64,000 bases of DNA from an uncultured Tenacibaculum sp. (GCA_947504185.1 CANNGJ010000010.1:42678-106677), one strand, 5' to 3'; positions 25,278-34,290 are shown, counted from the first letter of the stretch. The notes: generated from the letters alone by a model not told the origin. A program made the numbers and translations.

Positions 25278-25748
25278 ATGAGCACAACAATTTTAGGATT
25301 AGATAAAGAGAAAACAGTAGCGTTAGCAAAAGAGTTAAATAATTTACTTGCAAACTTTCAAGTATATTATCAAAATGTTAGAGGATTACATTGGAATATA
25401 AAAGGAAAGAACTTTTTTGAATTGCATGTAAAGTTTGAAGAATTTTATACAGATGCTCAAGAAAAAGTAGATTTAATTGCCGAAAGAATTTTAACACTAC
25501 AAGGAACTCCATTACATACTTTTAATGATTATGTTGAATTATCAACAGTACCAGTAGGTAAAAACATTTCTAATGATGAAGAAGCAGTTAAGTTAGTAGT
25601 AAACTCATTAGCTGAATTATTAAAAATCGAACGCTCTATATTAGAGTTATCTGGTGAAGCTGATGATGAAGGAACAAACTCAATGATGAGTGACTTTATA
25701 GCAGAGCAAGAAAAAACGCTATGGATGATGAATGCTTGGTTGAACTAA
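25278..25748 (+). CDS. dps: Dps-family ferritin-like protein
   Basis: 156 residues, standard Dps length. The ferroxidase/iron ligands typical of Dps are present: NVRGLHWNIKGKNFFELHVK (His of the intersubunit site) and FEEFYTDAQEKVDLIAERIL (Asp and Glu). The protein forms a dodecamer that oxidises and stores iron with H2O2, protecting DNA. It lies divergent from oxyR with the operator dyad between them, so peroxide induction is likely. A terminator follows. Confidence 0.93.
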   Translation: MSTTILGLDKEKTVALAKELNNLLANFQVYYQNVRGLHWNIKGKNFFELHVKFEEFYTDAQEKVDLIAERILTLQGTPLHTFNDYVELSTVPVGKNISNDEEAVKLVVNSLAELLKIERSILELSGEADDEGTNSMMSDFIAEQEKTLWMMNAWLN

Positions 25749-25776
25749 GAACATCGATTCATAACTTAAGGGGGGA

Positions 25777-25802
25777 AAGGCAACGTTTTACGTTGCTTTT
25801 TC
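25777..25802 (+). terminator. Terminator after dps
   Basis: GCAACG (25780-25785) and CGTTGC (25791-25796) pair, extended by AA/TT, followed by TTTTT. Confidence 0.75.
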
Positions 25803-25817
25803 ATTAAATTTATAATT

Positions 25818-26240
25818 ATGATAAAAGGTACAATTAAGGGGTTAGGAGAAGTAATTTTTCGAGTTAACGATATGAAATTAATGAAAGATTTTTATCATAA
25901 AATTATCGGACTTGAATTAATAAATGAATCAGAGAAGTATACATTTTTTAAAATAGCAAATGGTTATGGAGGGCATCATCAAACACTTGCATTATTTGCT
26001 AAATCTAACTTAAATGCTTTTAATGAAAAATTTAAAGATATAAGAATAGAAAGTGGTACGTTACACCATTTTGCATTTGAAATCGATAAAAAAGATTATG
26101 AAAATATTTTAAATTTCGTTAAAAAAGAGAATATAGAATATGTTACAGAAGTTTTTAAGTGGGTGAATTGGAAGTCAATATTTATCAAAGATCCTGAGTT
26201 AAATATAGTGGAGTTTATTTGTTATGATTCTAATGTTTAA
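25818..26240 (+). CDS. VOC (glyoxalase/bleomycin resistance) family protein
   Basis: 140 residues with two betaalphabetabetabeta units: residues about 8-65 starting LGEVIFRVNDMKLMKDFYHK, and about 78-138 with LHHFAFEIDKKDYENIL and IFIKDPELNIVEFICY. Candidate metal ligands are His in LHHFAF and Glu in VEFICY. The substrate is unknown; dioxygenase-like or glyoxalase-like roles are possible. It follows dps after a terminator, so joint regulation is unlikely. Confidence 0.82.
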   Translation: MIKGTIKGLGEVIFRVNDMKLMKDFYHKIIGLELINESEKYTFFKIANGYGGHHQTLALFAKSNLNAFNEKFKDIRIESGTLHHFAFEIDKKDYENILNFVKKENIEYVTEVFKWVNWKSIFIKDPELNIVEFICYDSNV

Positions 26241-26244
26241 TTAA

Positions 26245-27021
26245 TTAAAATAAATACTTAATTAAAATACGAATACTTACAAAGGCAATCAATATAGCGG
26301 TTGCCTTTTTTAATTGAATAGGCTTCAAAAATTTATGACTCATTCTGCTTCCTATTTGCCCGCCAATAAAAACAGTAACTAATAAAACAGTAGTTAAATT
26401 CCAATCAATTAAAAATTCAGGGTTTGTATACTGACCAATCAACCCAGCAACAGAGTTTACAAGAATAAAAAAGCTAGCTGTAGCAGCAATTTTTTTAGGA
26501 GTATCCCAATTAGTTAAATGGAGTAGCGGAGCTAGGAAAATACCGCCTCCAATACCTACCATACCAGAAATAAAACCAATAAGGCCACCATAAGTAGCAT
26601 TTTTTGATAAGCTTAAATTAGAAATTTTCTTTTCAGAAGAACTGATAGTTTTTTTAGCTGCCCACATAGTTAGTGCAGCAAATAATAAAGTGAAACCTAA
26701 AAGAATAAAAAAGAAAGTTTGACTGATGTGCAAATAACCACCAATAAAAGCTAAGGGGATACTAAAAATCACCAAAGGAAGCACTTTCTTCCAATGGTAT
26801 TTTTTTTGTTGAATATATAGTAGAACATTACCAGTAACCACCATAATATTACAAAGTAATGCTATGGCTCTAATTTGAGGAAAAGCAAGGCTAGACAGGG
26901 AAAGAATGGCTAAATAACTTGAGCCACCACCAAAACCAACAGAAGAATATAAAATAGCTACTGTGAAAAAAAGCGCAACGATATGCCAATTCTCTATAAA
27001 TGTTTGTAAGAATATTTCCAT
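26245..27021 (-). CDS. TSUP family (TauE/SafE) membrane transporter
   Basis: 258 residues with 7-8 predicted helices. The duplicated TSUP motif appears as SSVGFGGGSSYLAIL near residue 27 and GFISGMVGIGGGIFLAPLL near residue 150, the paired glycine-rich signature of TauE/SafE proteins. Family members export sulfite or organosulfonates; the substrate here is not shown. Convergent with the VOC gene (4 bases apart), divergent from acs. Confidence 0.88.
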   Translation of the reverse strand: MEIFLQTFIENWHIVALFFTVAILYSSVGFGGGSSYLAILSLSSLAFPQIRAIALLCNIMVVTGNVLLYIQQKKYHWKKVLPLVIFSIPLAFIGGYLHISQTFFFILLGFTLLFAALTMWAAKKTISSSEKKISNLSLSKNATYGGLIGFISGMVGIGGGIFLAPLLHLTNWDTPKKIAATASFFILVNSVAGLIGQYTNPEFLIDWNLTTVLLVTVFIGGQIGSRMSHKFLKPIQLKKATAILIAFVSIRILIKYLF

Positions 27022-27130
27022 TGAAAATCGAAAATAATAAATTAGTAAGTCCTATTGTGTTGTTTGTAGAAAAAATAATTTTTAAATCACTAAAATTTGT
27101 AGATTAGTGGACGTAATCAAACAACGATTT

Positions 27131-29038
27131 ATGAGTAACTATCATGTAAAAACTTTAGAAGAATATTTTCAAGTATATAGAAAATCTGTTCGTAATCCAG
27201 AATTGTTTTGGGAAGAAATAGCCGAAGAACATTTTGTATGGAGGAAAAAGTGGAATGCTATTTTGAGTTATGATTTTTCTAAACCTGAAGTAAAATGGTT
27301 TGAAGGTGCAAAATTGAATATTACAGAGAATTGTATCGATCGTCATTTACAGATTAGAGGAGATAAAACAGCAATATTGTTTGAGCCTAATAATCCAGAT
27401 GAAATAGCCGAACATATTTCTTATAAAGAGTTACATGAAAGAGTATGTAAGTTTGCAAACGTTTTAAAAGAAAACGGAATTAAAAAAGGAGACAGGGTTT
27501 GTATTTACCTACCTATGATTCCTGAATTGGCGATTTCAGTATTAGCTTGTGCTAGAATAGGGGCGGTACACTCGGTAGTATTTGCAGGGTTTTCATCTAC
27601 AGCATTATCAACAAGAATAAATGATTGCGAAGCAAAAATGGTGATTACTTCCGATGGGTCTTTCCGTGGAGCAAAAACAATCGATTTAAAAGGAATTGTT
27701 GATGAAGCTCTAGAAAGTTGTGAGTGTATTGATACAGTTTTGGTTGCAAAAAGAATCGACTCAGAAATAAATATGAAAGAAGGTCGTGATAAATGGTTGC
27801 AACCTTTGTTAGATGTAGCTGCAGAAATTTGTGAGCCAGAAATAATGGATGCTGAAGACCCATTATTTATTTTATATACTTCTGGATCAACAGGAAGTCC
27901 AAAAGGAATGCTACACACTACCGCTGGGTATATGATATATACAGCATATACTTTTAAAAATGTTTTTAATTATAAAGAGAATGACGTGTATTGGTGTACA
28001 GCTGATATTGGTTGGATTACTGGGCATAGTTATATAGTATATGGTCCCTTAGCTAATGGCGCCACGACTGTAATGTTTGAAGGCGTACCAAGTTATCCAG
28101 ATTATGGACGTTTTTGGGAGATTGTTGAAAAACATAAAATCAATCAATTTTACACAGCACCAACTGCGATTAGAGCGTTAGCAAAAGAAAAATTAGAATT
28201 TGTAGACAAATATGATTTATCATCACTAAAAGTTTTAGGAACCGTAGGAGAACCTATAAACGAAGAAGCATGGCATTGGTATAATGACAATGTGGGAAAG
28301 AAAAAGAGTCCTATTGTAGATACTTGGTGGCAAACAGAAACTGGAGGAATGATGATTTCTCCAATGCCTTATATAACACCAACAAAACCAACGTATGCAA
28401 CGTTGCCTTTACCAGGAGTACAATTAGCATTAATGGATGAAAATGGACAAGAAATAAAAGGAAACCAAGTAGATGGACGTTTGTGTGTAAAATACCCATG
28501 GCCATCAATGGCAAGAACAATTTGGGGAAACCATCAACGATATAAAGACACCTATTTTTCAGCTTTTGAAAATAAATATTTTACTGGCGACGGAGCTTTA
28601 CGTGATGAAGTAGGATATTATAGAATTACAGGTAGAGTAGATGATGTTATTATCGTATCAGGTCATAATTTGGGAACAGCACCAATTGAAGATGCAATAA
28701 ATGAACATCCAGCAGTAGCTGAGAGTGCAATCGTTGGTTTTCCACATGATGTAAAAGGAAATGCCTTGTACGGTTATGTAATTTTAAAAGATGTAGGAGA
28801 GGGAAGAAATCATGATAATTTGCGTAAAGAAATCAATCAAATAATAACCGAGCATATTGGTCCGATTGCAAAGTTAAATAAAATTCAATTCACAATTGGT
28901 TTACCAAAAACGCGCTCAGGAAAAATTATGCGACGTATTTTACGTAAAATAGCACATAACGAGTTAGATAATTTAGGGGATGTTTCTACGTTATTAAACC
29001 CAGAAGTTGTACAAAGTATTATTGATGAACGACTGTAG
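27131..29038 (+). CDS. acs: Acetyl-CoA synthetase (acetate-CoA ligase, AMP-forming)
   Basis: 635 residues from ATG 27131 (an in-frame GTG at 27107 is less likely). ATP-dependent activation of acetate. The adenylate-forming motifs are LYTSGSTGSPKGMLHT (P-loop-like A3), the acetate-pocket segment VDTWWQTETGG (A5), YFTGDGALRDEVGYY (A7), GRVDDVIIVSGHNLGTA (A8) and the catalytic acetylatable Lys in PKTRSGKIMRRILRK (A10). The second-shell Trp of the acetate pocket (WWQTE) supports acetate over longer acids. A Crp-type regulator follows after 6 bases. Confidence 0.92.
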   Translation: MSNYHVKTLEEYFQVYRKSVRNPELFWEEIAEEHFVWRKKWNAILSYDFSKPEVKWFEGAKLNITENCIDRHLQIRGDKTAILFEPNNPDEIAEHISYKELHERVCKFANVLKENGIKKGDRVCIYLPMIPELAISVLACARIGAVHSVVFAGFSSTALSTRINDCEAKMVITSDGSFRGAKTIDLKGIVDEALESCECIDTVLVAKRIDSEINMKEGRDKWLQPLLDVAAEICEPEIMDAEDPLFILYTSGSTGSPKGMLHTTAGYMIYTAYTFKNVFNYKENDVYWCTADIGWITGHSYIVYGPLANGATTVMFEGVPSYPDYGRFWEIVEKHKINQFYTAPTAIRALAKEKLEFVDKYDLSSLKVLGTVGEPINEEAWHWYNDNVGKKKSPIVDTWWQTETGGMMISPMPYITPTKPTYATLPLPGVQLALMDENGQEIKGNQVDGRLCVKYPWPSMARTIWGNHQRYKDTYFSAFENKYFTGDGALRDEVGYYRITGRVDDVIIVSGHNLGTAPIEDAINEHPAVAESAIVGFPHDVKGNALYGYVILKDVGEGRNHDNLRKEINQIITEHIGPIAKLNKIQFTIGLPKTRSGKIMRRILRKIAHNELDNLGDVSTLLNPEVVQSIIDERL

Positions 29039-29044
29039 TTATCC

Positions 29045-29623
29045 ATGAGTATTGTAAATATTAGAACTTATTTAGAAAAATCATTGACGATTGATGATAG
29101 TGATTGGGAATTTTTCACCTCTAGATTAAAACTAAGAAAAGTTAAAAAGCGAACAAAACTTTTAAAAGTTGGCGAAATTGAAAACCACATTTCTTTTATT
29201 GATAAAGGTGTGGTGCGTTTTTTTATTCCGAATGAAGATAGAGAGAAAGAAACAACTTTTGGATTTTGTTTTAATGATGAGTTTGTAAGTGCTTATGATT
29301 CTTTTTTGACACAATCACCTTCTTTGTACGAATTAGAAGCACTTACAGATGTTGAGATGTGGAGTATGTCTTATGAAGATCTACAAAAAGTTTATAAAAA
29401 AACAATTATAGGAAATACTTTAGGAAGATTATCTTCAGAACGGTTATATTTAATAAAATCTAAAAGAGAGCAATCGTTGCTAAATGAAACAGCAGAAGAA
29501 CGTTATTTGAATTTATTTGAAGAACGACCTAAACTAATAAAAGAAATACCTTTAAAATATATTGCCTCATATATAGGAGTTACTCCACAAGCATTAAGCA
29601 GAATTCGTAAGCGAATTACTTAA
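29045..29623 (+). CDS. Crp/Fnr family transcriptional regulator
   Basis: 192 residues. A cyclic-nucleotide-binding-like beta roll covers about residues 20-115 (KKRTKLLKVGEIENHISFID and KGVVRFFIPNEDREKETTFG). The Arg/Glu phosphate-binding cassette of true cAMP receptors is not conserved, so ligand binding is doubtful. The C-terminal helix-turn-helix is IPLKYIASYIGVTPQALSRI. It follows acs by 6 bases and is cotranscribed; it may regulate acetate or lipid genes, which is inference from position. Confidence 0.87.
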   Translation: MSIVNIRTYLEKSLTIDDSDWEFFTSRLKLRKVKKRTKLLKVGEIENHISFIDKGVVRFFIPNEDREKETTFGFCFNDEFVSAYDSFLTQSPSLYELEALTDVEMWSMSYEDLQKVYKKTIIGNTLGRLSSERLYLIKSKREQSLLNETAEERYLNLFEERPKLIKEIPLKYIASYIGVTPQALSRIRKRIT

Positions 29624-29682
29624 CCTGAGTTCATTTTTTATACCGTAGAAAGTTAGGTTCTTTGCAAACCAATTTTATAGGT

Positions 29683-30408
29683 ATGAAGATAATAGTTTTT
29701 ATGATTTTTTTATGGTATTCAGGATTGTTTTTTCAAACATTTTTTTTACATAGATATGCAGCGCATCAAACCTTTACAATGTCGAAATTTGCAGAGAAAG
29801 TATGTTTTTTTTTAACATGGCTAACACAAGGTTCTAATTATTTAAGTGCTTATGGTTATGGTGTAATGCATCGAATGCACCATGCGTATGCAGATACAGA
29901 AAAAGACCCACATTCACCAAAATATGATGCAAGTTTATTTAGTATGATGTGGCGTACTAAGAATATTTATCAAGATATAAATAACCAAAAAATTGAAGTA
30001 GCAGATAAGTTTACGAAGAATGTACCACAGTGGAAAAGTTTTGATGATTTTGCAAGTTCAAAATTATCAAGATTAACTTGGGGAGCTTTATACACATTAT
30101 TCTTTATTCTTTTTACTACGGCTTGGTGGCAATGGTTATTTTTACCAGTAGCTTTTTTAATGGCACCTATACACGGAGTAATTATTAATTGGTTTGCTCA
30201 TATTTATGGATATAGGAATTTTGATGTAAAAGATACTTCAAAAAACTTATTACCATTTGATTTTTTAATGATGGGAGAAGGATATCATAACAACCATCAC
30301 GCTTATAGTGGTCGTGCAAATTTTGGTGGAGTAAAATGGCATGAAATTGATGTTACTTACTATATTATGGTAGTTTTAGATAAGTTGAAGTTAATAAAAC
30401 TTAAATAA
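29683..30408 (+). CDS. Membrane fatty-acid desaturase
   Basis: 241 residues from ATG 29683 (a TTG at 29662 would add seven residues). Three histidine boxes bind the di-iron centre: HRYAAH (about residue 23), MHRMHH (about 67) and YHNNHH (about 205). Four hydrophobic segments flank them. It matches delta-9 acyl-CoA/acyl-lipid desaturases, although shorter than most (about 300), and lacks an N-terminal extension. It introduces double bases of unsaturation in membrane lipids, likely cold-adaptive. The last 8 bases overlap the convergent response regulator gene. Confidence 0.87.
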   Translation: MKIIVFMIFLWYSGLFFQTFFLHRYAAHQTFTMSKFAEKVCFFLTWLTQGSNYLSAYGYGVMHRMHHAYADTEKDPHSPKYDASLFSMMWRTKNIYQDINNQKIEVADKFTKNVPQWKSFDDFASSKLSRLTWGALYTLFFILFTTAWWQWLFLPVAFLMAPIHGVIINWFAHIYGYRNFDVKDTSKNLLPFDFLMMGEGYHNNHHAYSGRANFGGVKWHEIDVTYYIMVVLDKLKLIKLK

Positions 30409-31084
30409 AACCTTTATCTCTAGCTATTAAAATTAAATCTTTATCATCAGGACTAGTAACACCAAACATTTGTTTTATTTGTCTTTTTCTTTTTTCAATA
30501 GCGGTAATTGATAAATGAACTAATTCAGGTAAATCCTTCATTCGAGTGCCAATTGATAATTCATGTATAATTTTACGATCAACATCGTCTATTAAATAAT
30601 CACTTACAACTTGGTTTCTTAGAAGCTTGGTAATTGTTTTGCTATAGTATGGGGGATCGTTTAAAACTTCTTGTATTGCAGTTATTAATTCTTGAGGAGT
30701 TATATCGTTCTTAACTAAAAAGCCATCAGGGTTTATGTTTTTAAGAATGCTGTGTACCTTATAATTGTCGTTAAACGTAGTAGAAACGATTATTTTAGAT
30801 TCTGGGAGCATTGCGTTAATTTTTAGTCCTAAGTCTTCACCAGATAAAATTTTCCCATCTTCAGAGGCAGGAAGTCTCATATCTAAAAAGATAATGTCTA
30901 CTTTTTTTGATGCATCAGCATGTTCTTTTATAAGTTGATATGCTGTGTCGCAATTATGAGCAACATGTACTTCAAATGAAATATCCTCATTTTGTTGATC
31001 TATATAGTTAAAAGCACTTTTGTAAGCTTCAGATATTAAAGGATGATCATCAATAATTAAAGCAGTATATTTTTTACTATTCAT
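30401..31084 (-). CDS. LuxR-type response regulator (NarL family)
   Basis: 227 residues. Receiver domain with acidic pocket IIDDHP (residues 11-13) and phospho-acceptor Asp68 in DIIFLDMRLP, then switch Thr in VSTTFND. The C-terminal LuxR helix-turn-helix is IIHELSIGTRMKDLPELVHL followed by SITAIEKRKRQIKQMF. Overlaps the upstream histidine kinase by 8 bases, which makes it the cognate partner. The regulon is not evident from the neighbourhood. Confidence 0.93.
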   Translation of the reverse strand: MNSKKYTALIIDDHPLISEAYKSAFNYIDQQNEDISFEVHVAHNCDTAYQLIKEHADASKKVDIIFLDMRLPASEDGKILSGEDLGLKINAMLPESKIIVSTTFNDNYKVHSILKNINPDGFLVKNDITPQELITAIQEVLNDPPYYSKTITKLLRNQVVSDYLIDDVDRKIIHELSIGTRMKDLPELVHLSITAIEKRKRQIKQMFGVTSPDDKDLILIARDKGFI

Positions 31085-33095
31085 TACTTAATATATAAGG
31101 GATTTTAATTAAAAGACTAGTTCCTTTCTTTATTTCAGAAGAAAATTCAACGGTACCTTTTAATTTTTCTACTCTCGATTTAATGTTTTTTAAACCGATT
31201 CCTTTTTTAGCTTTTTTTGTATCAAACCCAGTACCATCATCTTTTAAATTAAGAACTAAATTTTGATTATTTTTTGAAAACCCTAAAATAACATTTTTTG
31301 CTTTGGCATGTTTAAGAATGTTTTGCAATGCTTCTTGTACAATACGATAAATATTAGCTTTAGTGACCTCGTTAATTTGAGACCACGAAATAGTATTGTC
31401 AAAAGTAAATTGATGTTCAAAATTACCTTGTTCGCTTTTATCTTTTAGTAGCTGTTTTATTATTGTAATAAAGTTGATGTTTGAACTATCGAAGTTATCA
31501 CTTAATTTATGAGATACATCTCTAATTTCTTTTTCAATTTCTTGTAATTCATTTAAATAAGATTGATGTTTCTCTAACAAATCATCATCTCCTTTTATAG
31601 GTAAAAAACCTAAGCCAAAACGAGTACCAAAAAGTTTTCCTAAAATACCATCATGTAATTCTTCTGATATTCTGTTACGTTCTTTTATTTTCTCTTCTTC
31701 TAATTTTGCTTGTTGTTGTAGCGTTAATATATATACCTCTTCATTTGCTTTTTGTTGTTCAGTTTCTAAGCTTAGTTTTTCATTTTTTACTTTTTGTACA
31801 CGTAAAAAATACAATAAACTTAAAATAAGCACACCAGCTATACTAATAGCAATTATCCAAATTTGTTGTTCGTTTAAGCGTTTGGTTTCCTCAATATATT
31901 CATCAGTTTCAAATTCTATACGTGTAAACTTATTTTGAGTTTTACGCTCTGTATTAATTAAACTATCGTTAAACTCGATATAGCGATCTAAGTATTTTTT
32001 TGAGTTTTGTATATCAAGATTAGCTAATTGATTTAGAGATCTTAAGTAGAAATCTCCATTTTTTATTTTATAAGCTAATTCATTTGCTTGTTTAGAGAAT
32101 TTTAAAGCATTAACGGAATCTTGTATATGTTTATAATAATCAGAAATATATAATTTTGTGGATACTATACCAGTCTTATCATTTAAACTATCCCTTATAT
32201 ATAGTGCTTTGTATAAATCATTTTTTAAATTTGTAGTATCATTTTGGTATAGCATGCAGTGCGCTCTGTTATTTAAGACTATACCTTGCTGTTTCCTAGT
32301 TAATTTTTTAGAAAGTTCTTTATTAAAGAATACCATAGCTTTATCATATTCTCCTTTTTTTGTTAAGGCCATTGCTATGTTATTGTTTATAGAATAGTAT
32401 GGCTTTTTTCCTACAATTTTTTTTCTATAATACTTAGCTTTTTTAAAATAAGAAATTGCTTTATCATATTCTTTGATATCTAGCTGTAATAGACCTAGAC
32501 TATTATATGATCGATATAACCATTTTGGTTTTTTCAAATTTTTAAAAATTTTTATAGCTTTGAATATAAGTATTTCACTACCAGTATAATCTTTATACCT
32601 ACTTTTTATAAACCCCATCGCATGTATCATCCGAGCAGATTTATATTGATCGTTTAATTGTTTAAAACCATTATAAGCAAGATCATAGTGGTAATATGCT
32701 TTTCTATATTTTTCATTGTTATTATAAAAATATGCATAACTCCAATGACTGTCAGCAATAGTAAATGTGTCTTTTAGTTTTATAGCGAGTTGTAAAGTTT
32801 CAGCATTTATCTTTTTAAAAGTTATTGTATCTTTTAAAGAATAATAACGGTATGCAATAGAACTAAGTGTTTTGGTTTTATATCTACTATTATCTAATGT
32901 ATTCAGTTTTTTATATGCTTTGTCGAGAAAACCACTACGTGTATTAAGTTGTAATGTAGTTTTCTTAGACTTTTTTATCCAAATATCAACACTGTCTTTT
33001 GTAATACTATCAACATTTTTTTGACCATATATTATTTTACAATAAAATAGGAAGCATATTAATAAATACTTGATGTTAAATAAGCTAAATTTCAA
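31077..33095 (-). CDS. TPR-containing sensor histidine kinase (HisKA_3 type)
   Basis: 672 residues. Signal peptide (about 1-24), then a periplasmic region with several tetratricopeptide-like helical repeats (about 60-390, e.g. YNSLGLLQLDIKEYDKAISY), one transmembrane helix (about 412-432, IWIIAISIAGVLILSLLYFL) and a coiled coil. The kinase core carries the phospho-acceptor His in RISEELHDGILGKLFG, followed by a GHKL ATPase with EALQNILKHAKA, DDGTGFD and KKGIGLKNI. Typical Bacteroidota NarX/DegS-like kinase that pairs with the LuxR regulator it overlaps. The signal is unknown. Confidence 0.92.
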   Translation of the reverse strand: MKFSLFNIKYLLICFLFYCKIIYGQKNVDSITKDSVDIWIKKSKKTTLQLNTRSGFLDKAYKKLNTLDNSRYKTKTLSSIAYRYYSLKDTITFKKINAETLQLAIKLKDTFTIADSHWSYAYFYNNNEKYRKAYYHYDLAYNGFKQLNDQYKSARMIHAMGFIKSRYKDYTGSEILIFKAIKIFKNLKKPKWLYRSYNSLGLLQLDIKEYDKAISYFKKAKYYRKKIVGKKPYYSINNNIAMALTKKGEYDKAMVFFNKELSKKLTRKQQGIVLNNRAHCMLYQNDTTNLKNDLYKALYIRDSLNDKTGIVSTKLYISDYYKHIQDSVNALKFSKQANELAYKIKNGDFYLRSLNQLANLDIQNSKKYLDRYIEFNDSLINTERKTQNKFTRIEFETDEYIEETKRLNEQQIWIIAISIAGVLILSLLYFLRVQKVKNEKLSLETEQQKANEEVYILTLQQQAKLEEEKIKERNRISEELHDGILGKLFGTRFGLGFLPIKGDDDLLEKHQSYLNELQEIEKEIRDVSHKLSDNFDSSNINFITIIKQLLKDKSEQGNFEHQFTFDNTISWSQINEVTKANIYRIVQEALQNILKHAKAKNVILGFSKNNQNLVLNLKDDGTGFDTKKAKKGIGLKNIKSRVEKLKGTVEFSSEIKKGTSLLIKIPYILSNE

Positions 33096-33120
33096 TTGAA
33101 TAAATTTTTAACAAATCTAT

Positions 33121-33150
33121 AAAAAAGCCTTTGATAACAATCAAAGGCTT
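33121..33150 (-). terminator. Terminator after the small Asp-rich lipoprotein
   Basis: AAGCCTTTGA and TCAAAGGCTT form a 10-bp stem around six bases, with the T run on the minus strand (33121-33126). It separates the lipoprotein gene from the kinase gene. Confidence 0.85.
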
Positions 33151-33164
33151 AGTGTTAAAATGAT

Positions 33165-33356
33165 TTAATCATCATCTTTTCCAGAATCAGCACCACCATC
33201 ACCATCACCAGTATCTTGGTTATTAGGTATAGGGTTAGTAGTTAATTCTATATTCTCAGTTTTAGTTTCTGGAACTAAATTATCAGTTAAATCTGTACAG
33301 CTTGTAGTTAATATTAATAACATGCTGATTAGTAAAGTAGTTTTTAAAGTTTTCAT
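33165..33356 (-). CDS. Small lipoprotein with Gly/Asp-rich tail
   Basis: 63 residues from ATG 33356; a TTG nine bases upstream is in frame but less likely. Lipoprotein signal with lipobox LTTSC; the mature part is about 43 residues ending QDTGDGDGGADSGKDDD. The acidic repeat-like tail could bind Ca2+, but no defined loop is present. No family recognised. It has its own terminator just upstream of the TPR kinase gene, so it may be a target or signal partner of that system; this is position-based speculation. Confidence 0.65.
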   Translation of the reverse strand: MKTLKTTLLISMLLILTTSCTDLTDNLVPETKTENIELTTNPIPNNQDTGDGDGGADSGKDDD

Positions 33357-33365
33357 AATTTTCAA

Positions 33366-33642
33366 TTTTTAATGTTTAGACATTAGTTTTCCATGCCGCA
33401 TATGCAGCTGTTATAGCATCGAATAGTATTTTCGATATATTGATCCTTGTGGTTAAATCAAGGCAATAGTCATCTAGCCCAAGTAATTCGGGTAGTGTGT
33501 AGAATTAAGTTGATTTGGAACATCAACCCGTGAAGACTCATTACTACTAAGGCCTATTGAGTACAACAGACTTCAGGAATTCTACTTGTCGTAATTAAGG
33601 AAGCGTTTTGCAATTTTTAATGAACGCTAGTTGAATTTAGTT
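33366..33642. other. Region without a credible gene between lipoprotein and mini-ORFs
   Basis: About 280 bases. The minus strand has several short open segments in different frames, for example one ending AAYAAWKTNV at about 33384, but all have upstream stops and no good start. It could be a long leader of the lipoprotein gene or a decayed gene. Confidence 0.4.
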
Positions 33643-33750
33643 CTAAAATAGTGACACTATTTTTGTAAACGAACCTAATTCTAGTAAGCGTAGTTGTTTA
33701 GTGAGTAAACGTCCTTTTTCATTTAGTTTGTGAAATTTAAGTGTTTTCAT
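33643..33750 (-). CDS. 35-residue mini-ORF, leader-peptide-like
   Basis: ATG 33750 to TAG 33643, 35 residues starting MKTLKFHKLNEKGRLLTKQL and ending FTKIVSLF; strongly basic. A TTTG-N20-TATCTTAA promoter-like pair lies 21-50 bases upstream of the start. The pattern MKxLKFxKLNEKGxxLTK resembles N-terminal leaders of Bacteroidota natural-product (double-Gly) precursors, but no GG and no Cys/Ser/Thr-rich core follow. The last codons overlap a palindrome (33645-33663). It could be a decayed precursor or a chance ORF. Confidence 0.4.
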   Translation of the reverse strand: MKTLKFHKLNEKGRLLTKQLRLLELGSFTKIVSLF

Positions 33751-33770
33751 AGCTTTTCAATTTCGTTCTA

Positions 33771-33802
33771 TTAAGATAGTGAAAAATAACGAATTACCCA
33801 AA
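33771..33802 (-). promoter_or_regulatory. Candidate promoter of the 35-residue mini-ORF
   Basis: On the minus strand TTTG (33802-33799), 20 bases, then TATCTTAA (33778-33771), a partial match to TTTG-N19-TAnnTTTG. Confidence 0.4.
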
Positions 33803-33846
33803 TTTTCAAGCGCTTTTCGTAGCTGTATTTGTGTAATTTTTCAATA

Positions 33847-33874
33847 AAAAAAGCGCCCTTATAAGAGGCGCTTT
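33847..33874 (-). terminator. Terminator of the 46-residue mini-gene
   Basis: AAAGCGCC (33850-33857) pairs with GGCGCTTT (33867-33874); the T run is on the minus strand. It lies 27 bases beyond the stop at 33901. Confidence 0.8.
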
Positions 33875-33900
33875 GTATATAATATATTATAGAATCGTAG

Positions 33901-34041
33901 TTAACTATTCATTAAATATTGCTCTGTACAAAAAACATCCTTATTCACTTTTATATTACTTCCATTCTCTCTTTTAAAAGGATGGTTGATATTTTGGTTT
34001 AAATAAATTAGTTTCATATCTCTTGGTATTAATTTTTTCAT
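33901..34041 (-). CDS. 46-residue mini-protein with its own promoter and terminator
   Basis: The ATG at 34041 starts MKKLIPRDMK and the protein ends CTEQYLMNS. No signal peptide or membrane segment, basic, one Cys. An upstream in-frame start at 34086 is excluded because the -7 element TATATTTG (34083-34076, minus strand) lies between. TTG 19 bases further upstream completes the Bacteroidota promoter pattern, and a strong terminator follows the stop. This is therefore a complete transcription unit. The central part HPFKRENGSNIKVNKDVF aligns with CSFPRGIDRAIYQNRTLY of the mini-ORF at 34342-34476 (shared F, R, I, N and a basic residue), suggesting paralogy. No family recognised. Confidence 0.6.
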   Translation of the reverse strand: MKKLIPRDMKLIYLNQNINHPFKRENGSNIKVNKDVFCTEQYLMNS

Positions 34042-34075
34042 ATAGTTATTATCAATTAGTTGAATAACTATGGTA

Positions 34076-34106
34076 CAAATATACAAATATTTTATAATAA
34101 AACAAG
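34076..34106 (-). promoter_or_regulatory. Promoter of the 46-residue mini-gene
   Basis: Minus strand: TTG within CTTG (34106-34103), 19-base spacer, then TATATTTG (34083-34076), an exact TAnnTTTG match. Start codon 34 bases downstream. Confidence 0.65.
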
Positions 34107-34290
34107 ATATTTTTGTTTTTAAGTGATTGATTGTTAAGGTGTTGAGTTGTTTTTATTCACTAGAGGTACTGTCCAGATTTTATCTAGATATTAGTTTATT
34201 TGCAATGTTTTGTTCCTCAATTGCTTAGTAGTCAAACTTTACTTTTTATATGTTTAAAATTTATATATCATATTTTAAAAAAAATGTATA

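Noticed and set aside
27505..27918. Long minus-strand frames under acs (27505-27918, 27645-27863)
   Set aside because: They are antisense shadows of a strongly conserved enzyme with no start context.
33366..33600. Minus-strand peptide ending AAYAAWKTNV at about 33384 as a gene
   Set aside because: A stop lies about 40 codons upstream and no start codon with promoter is present.
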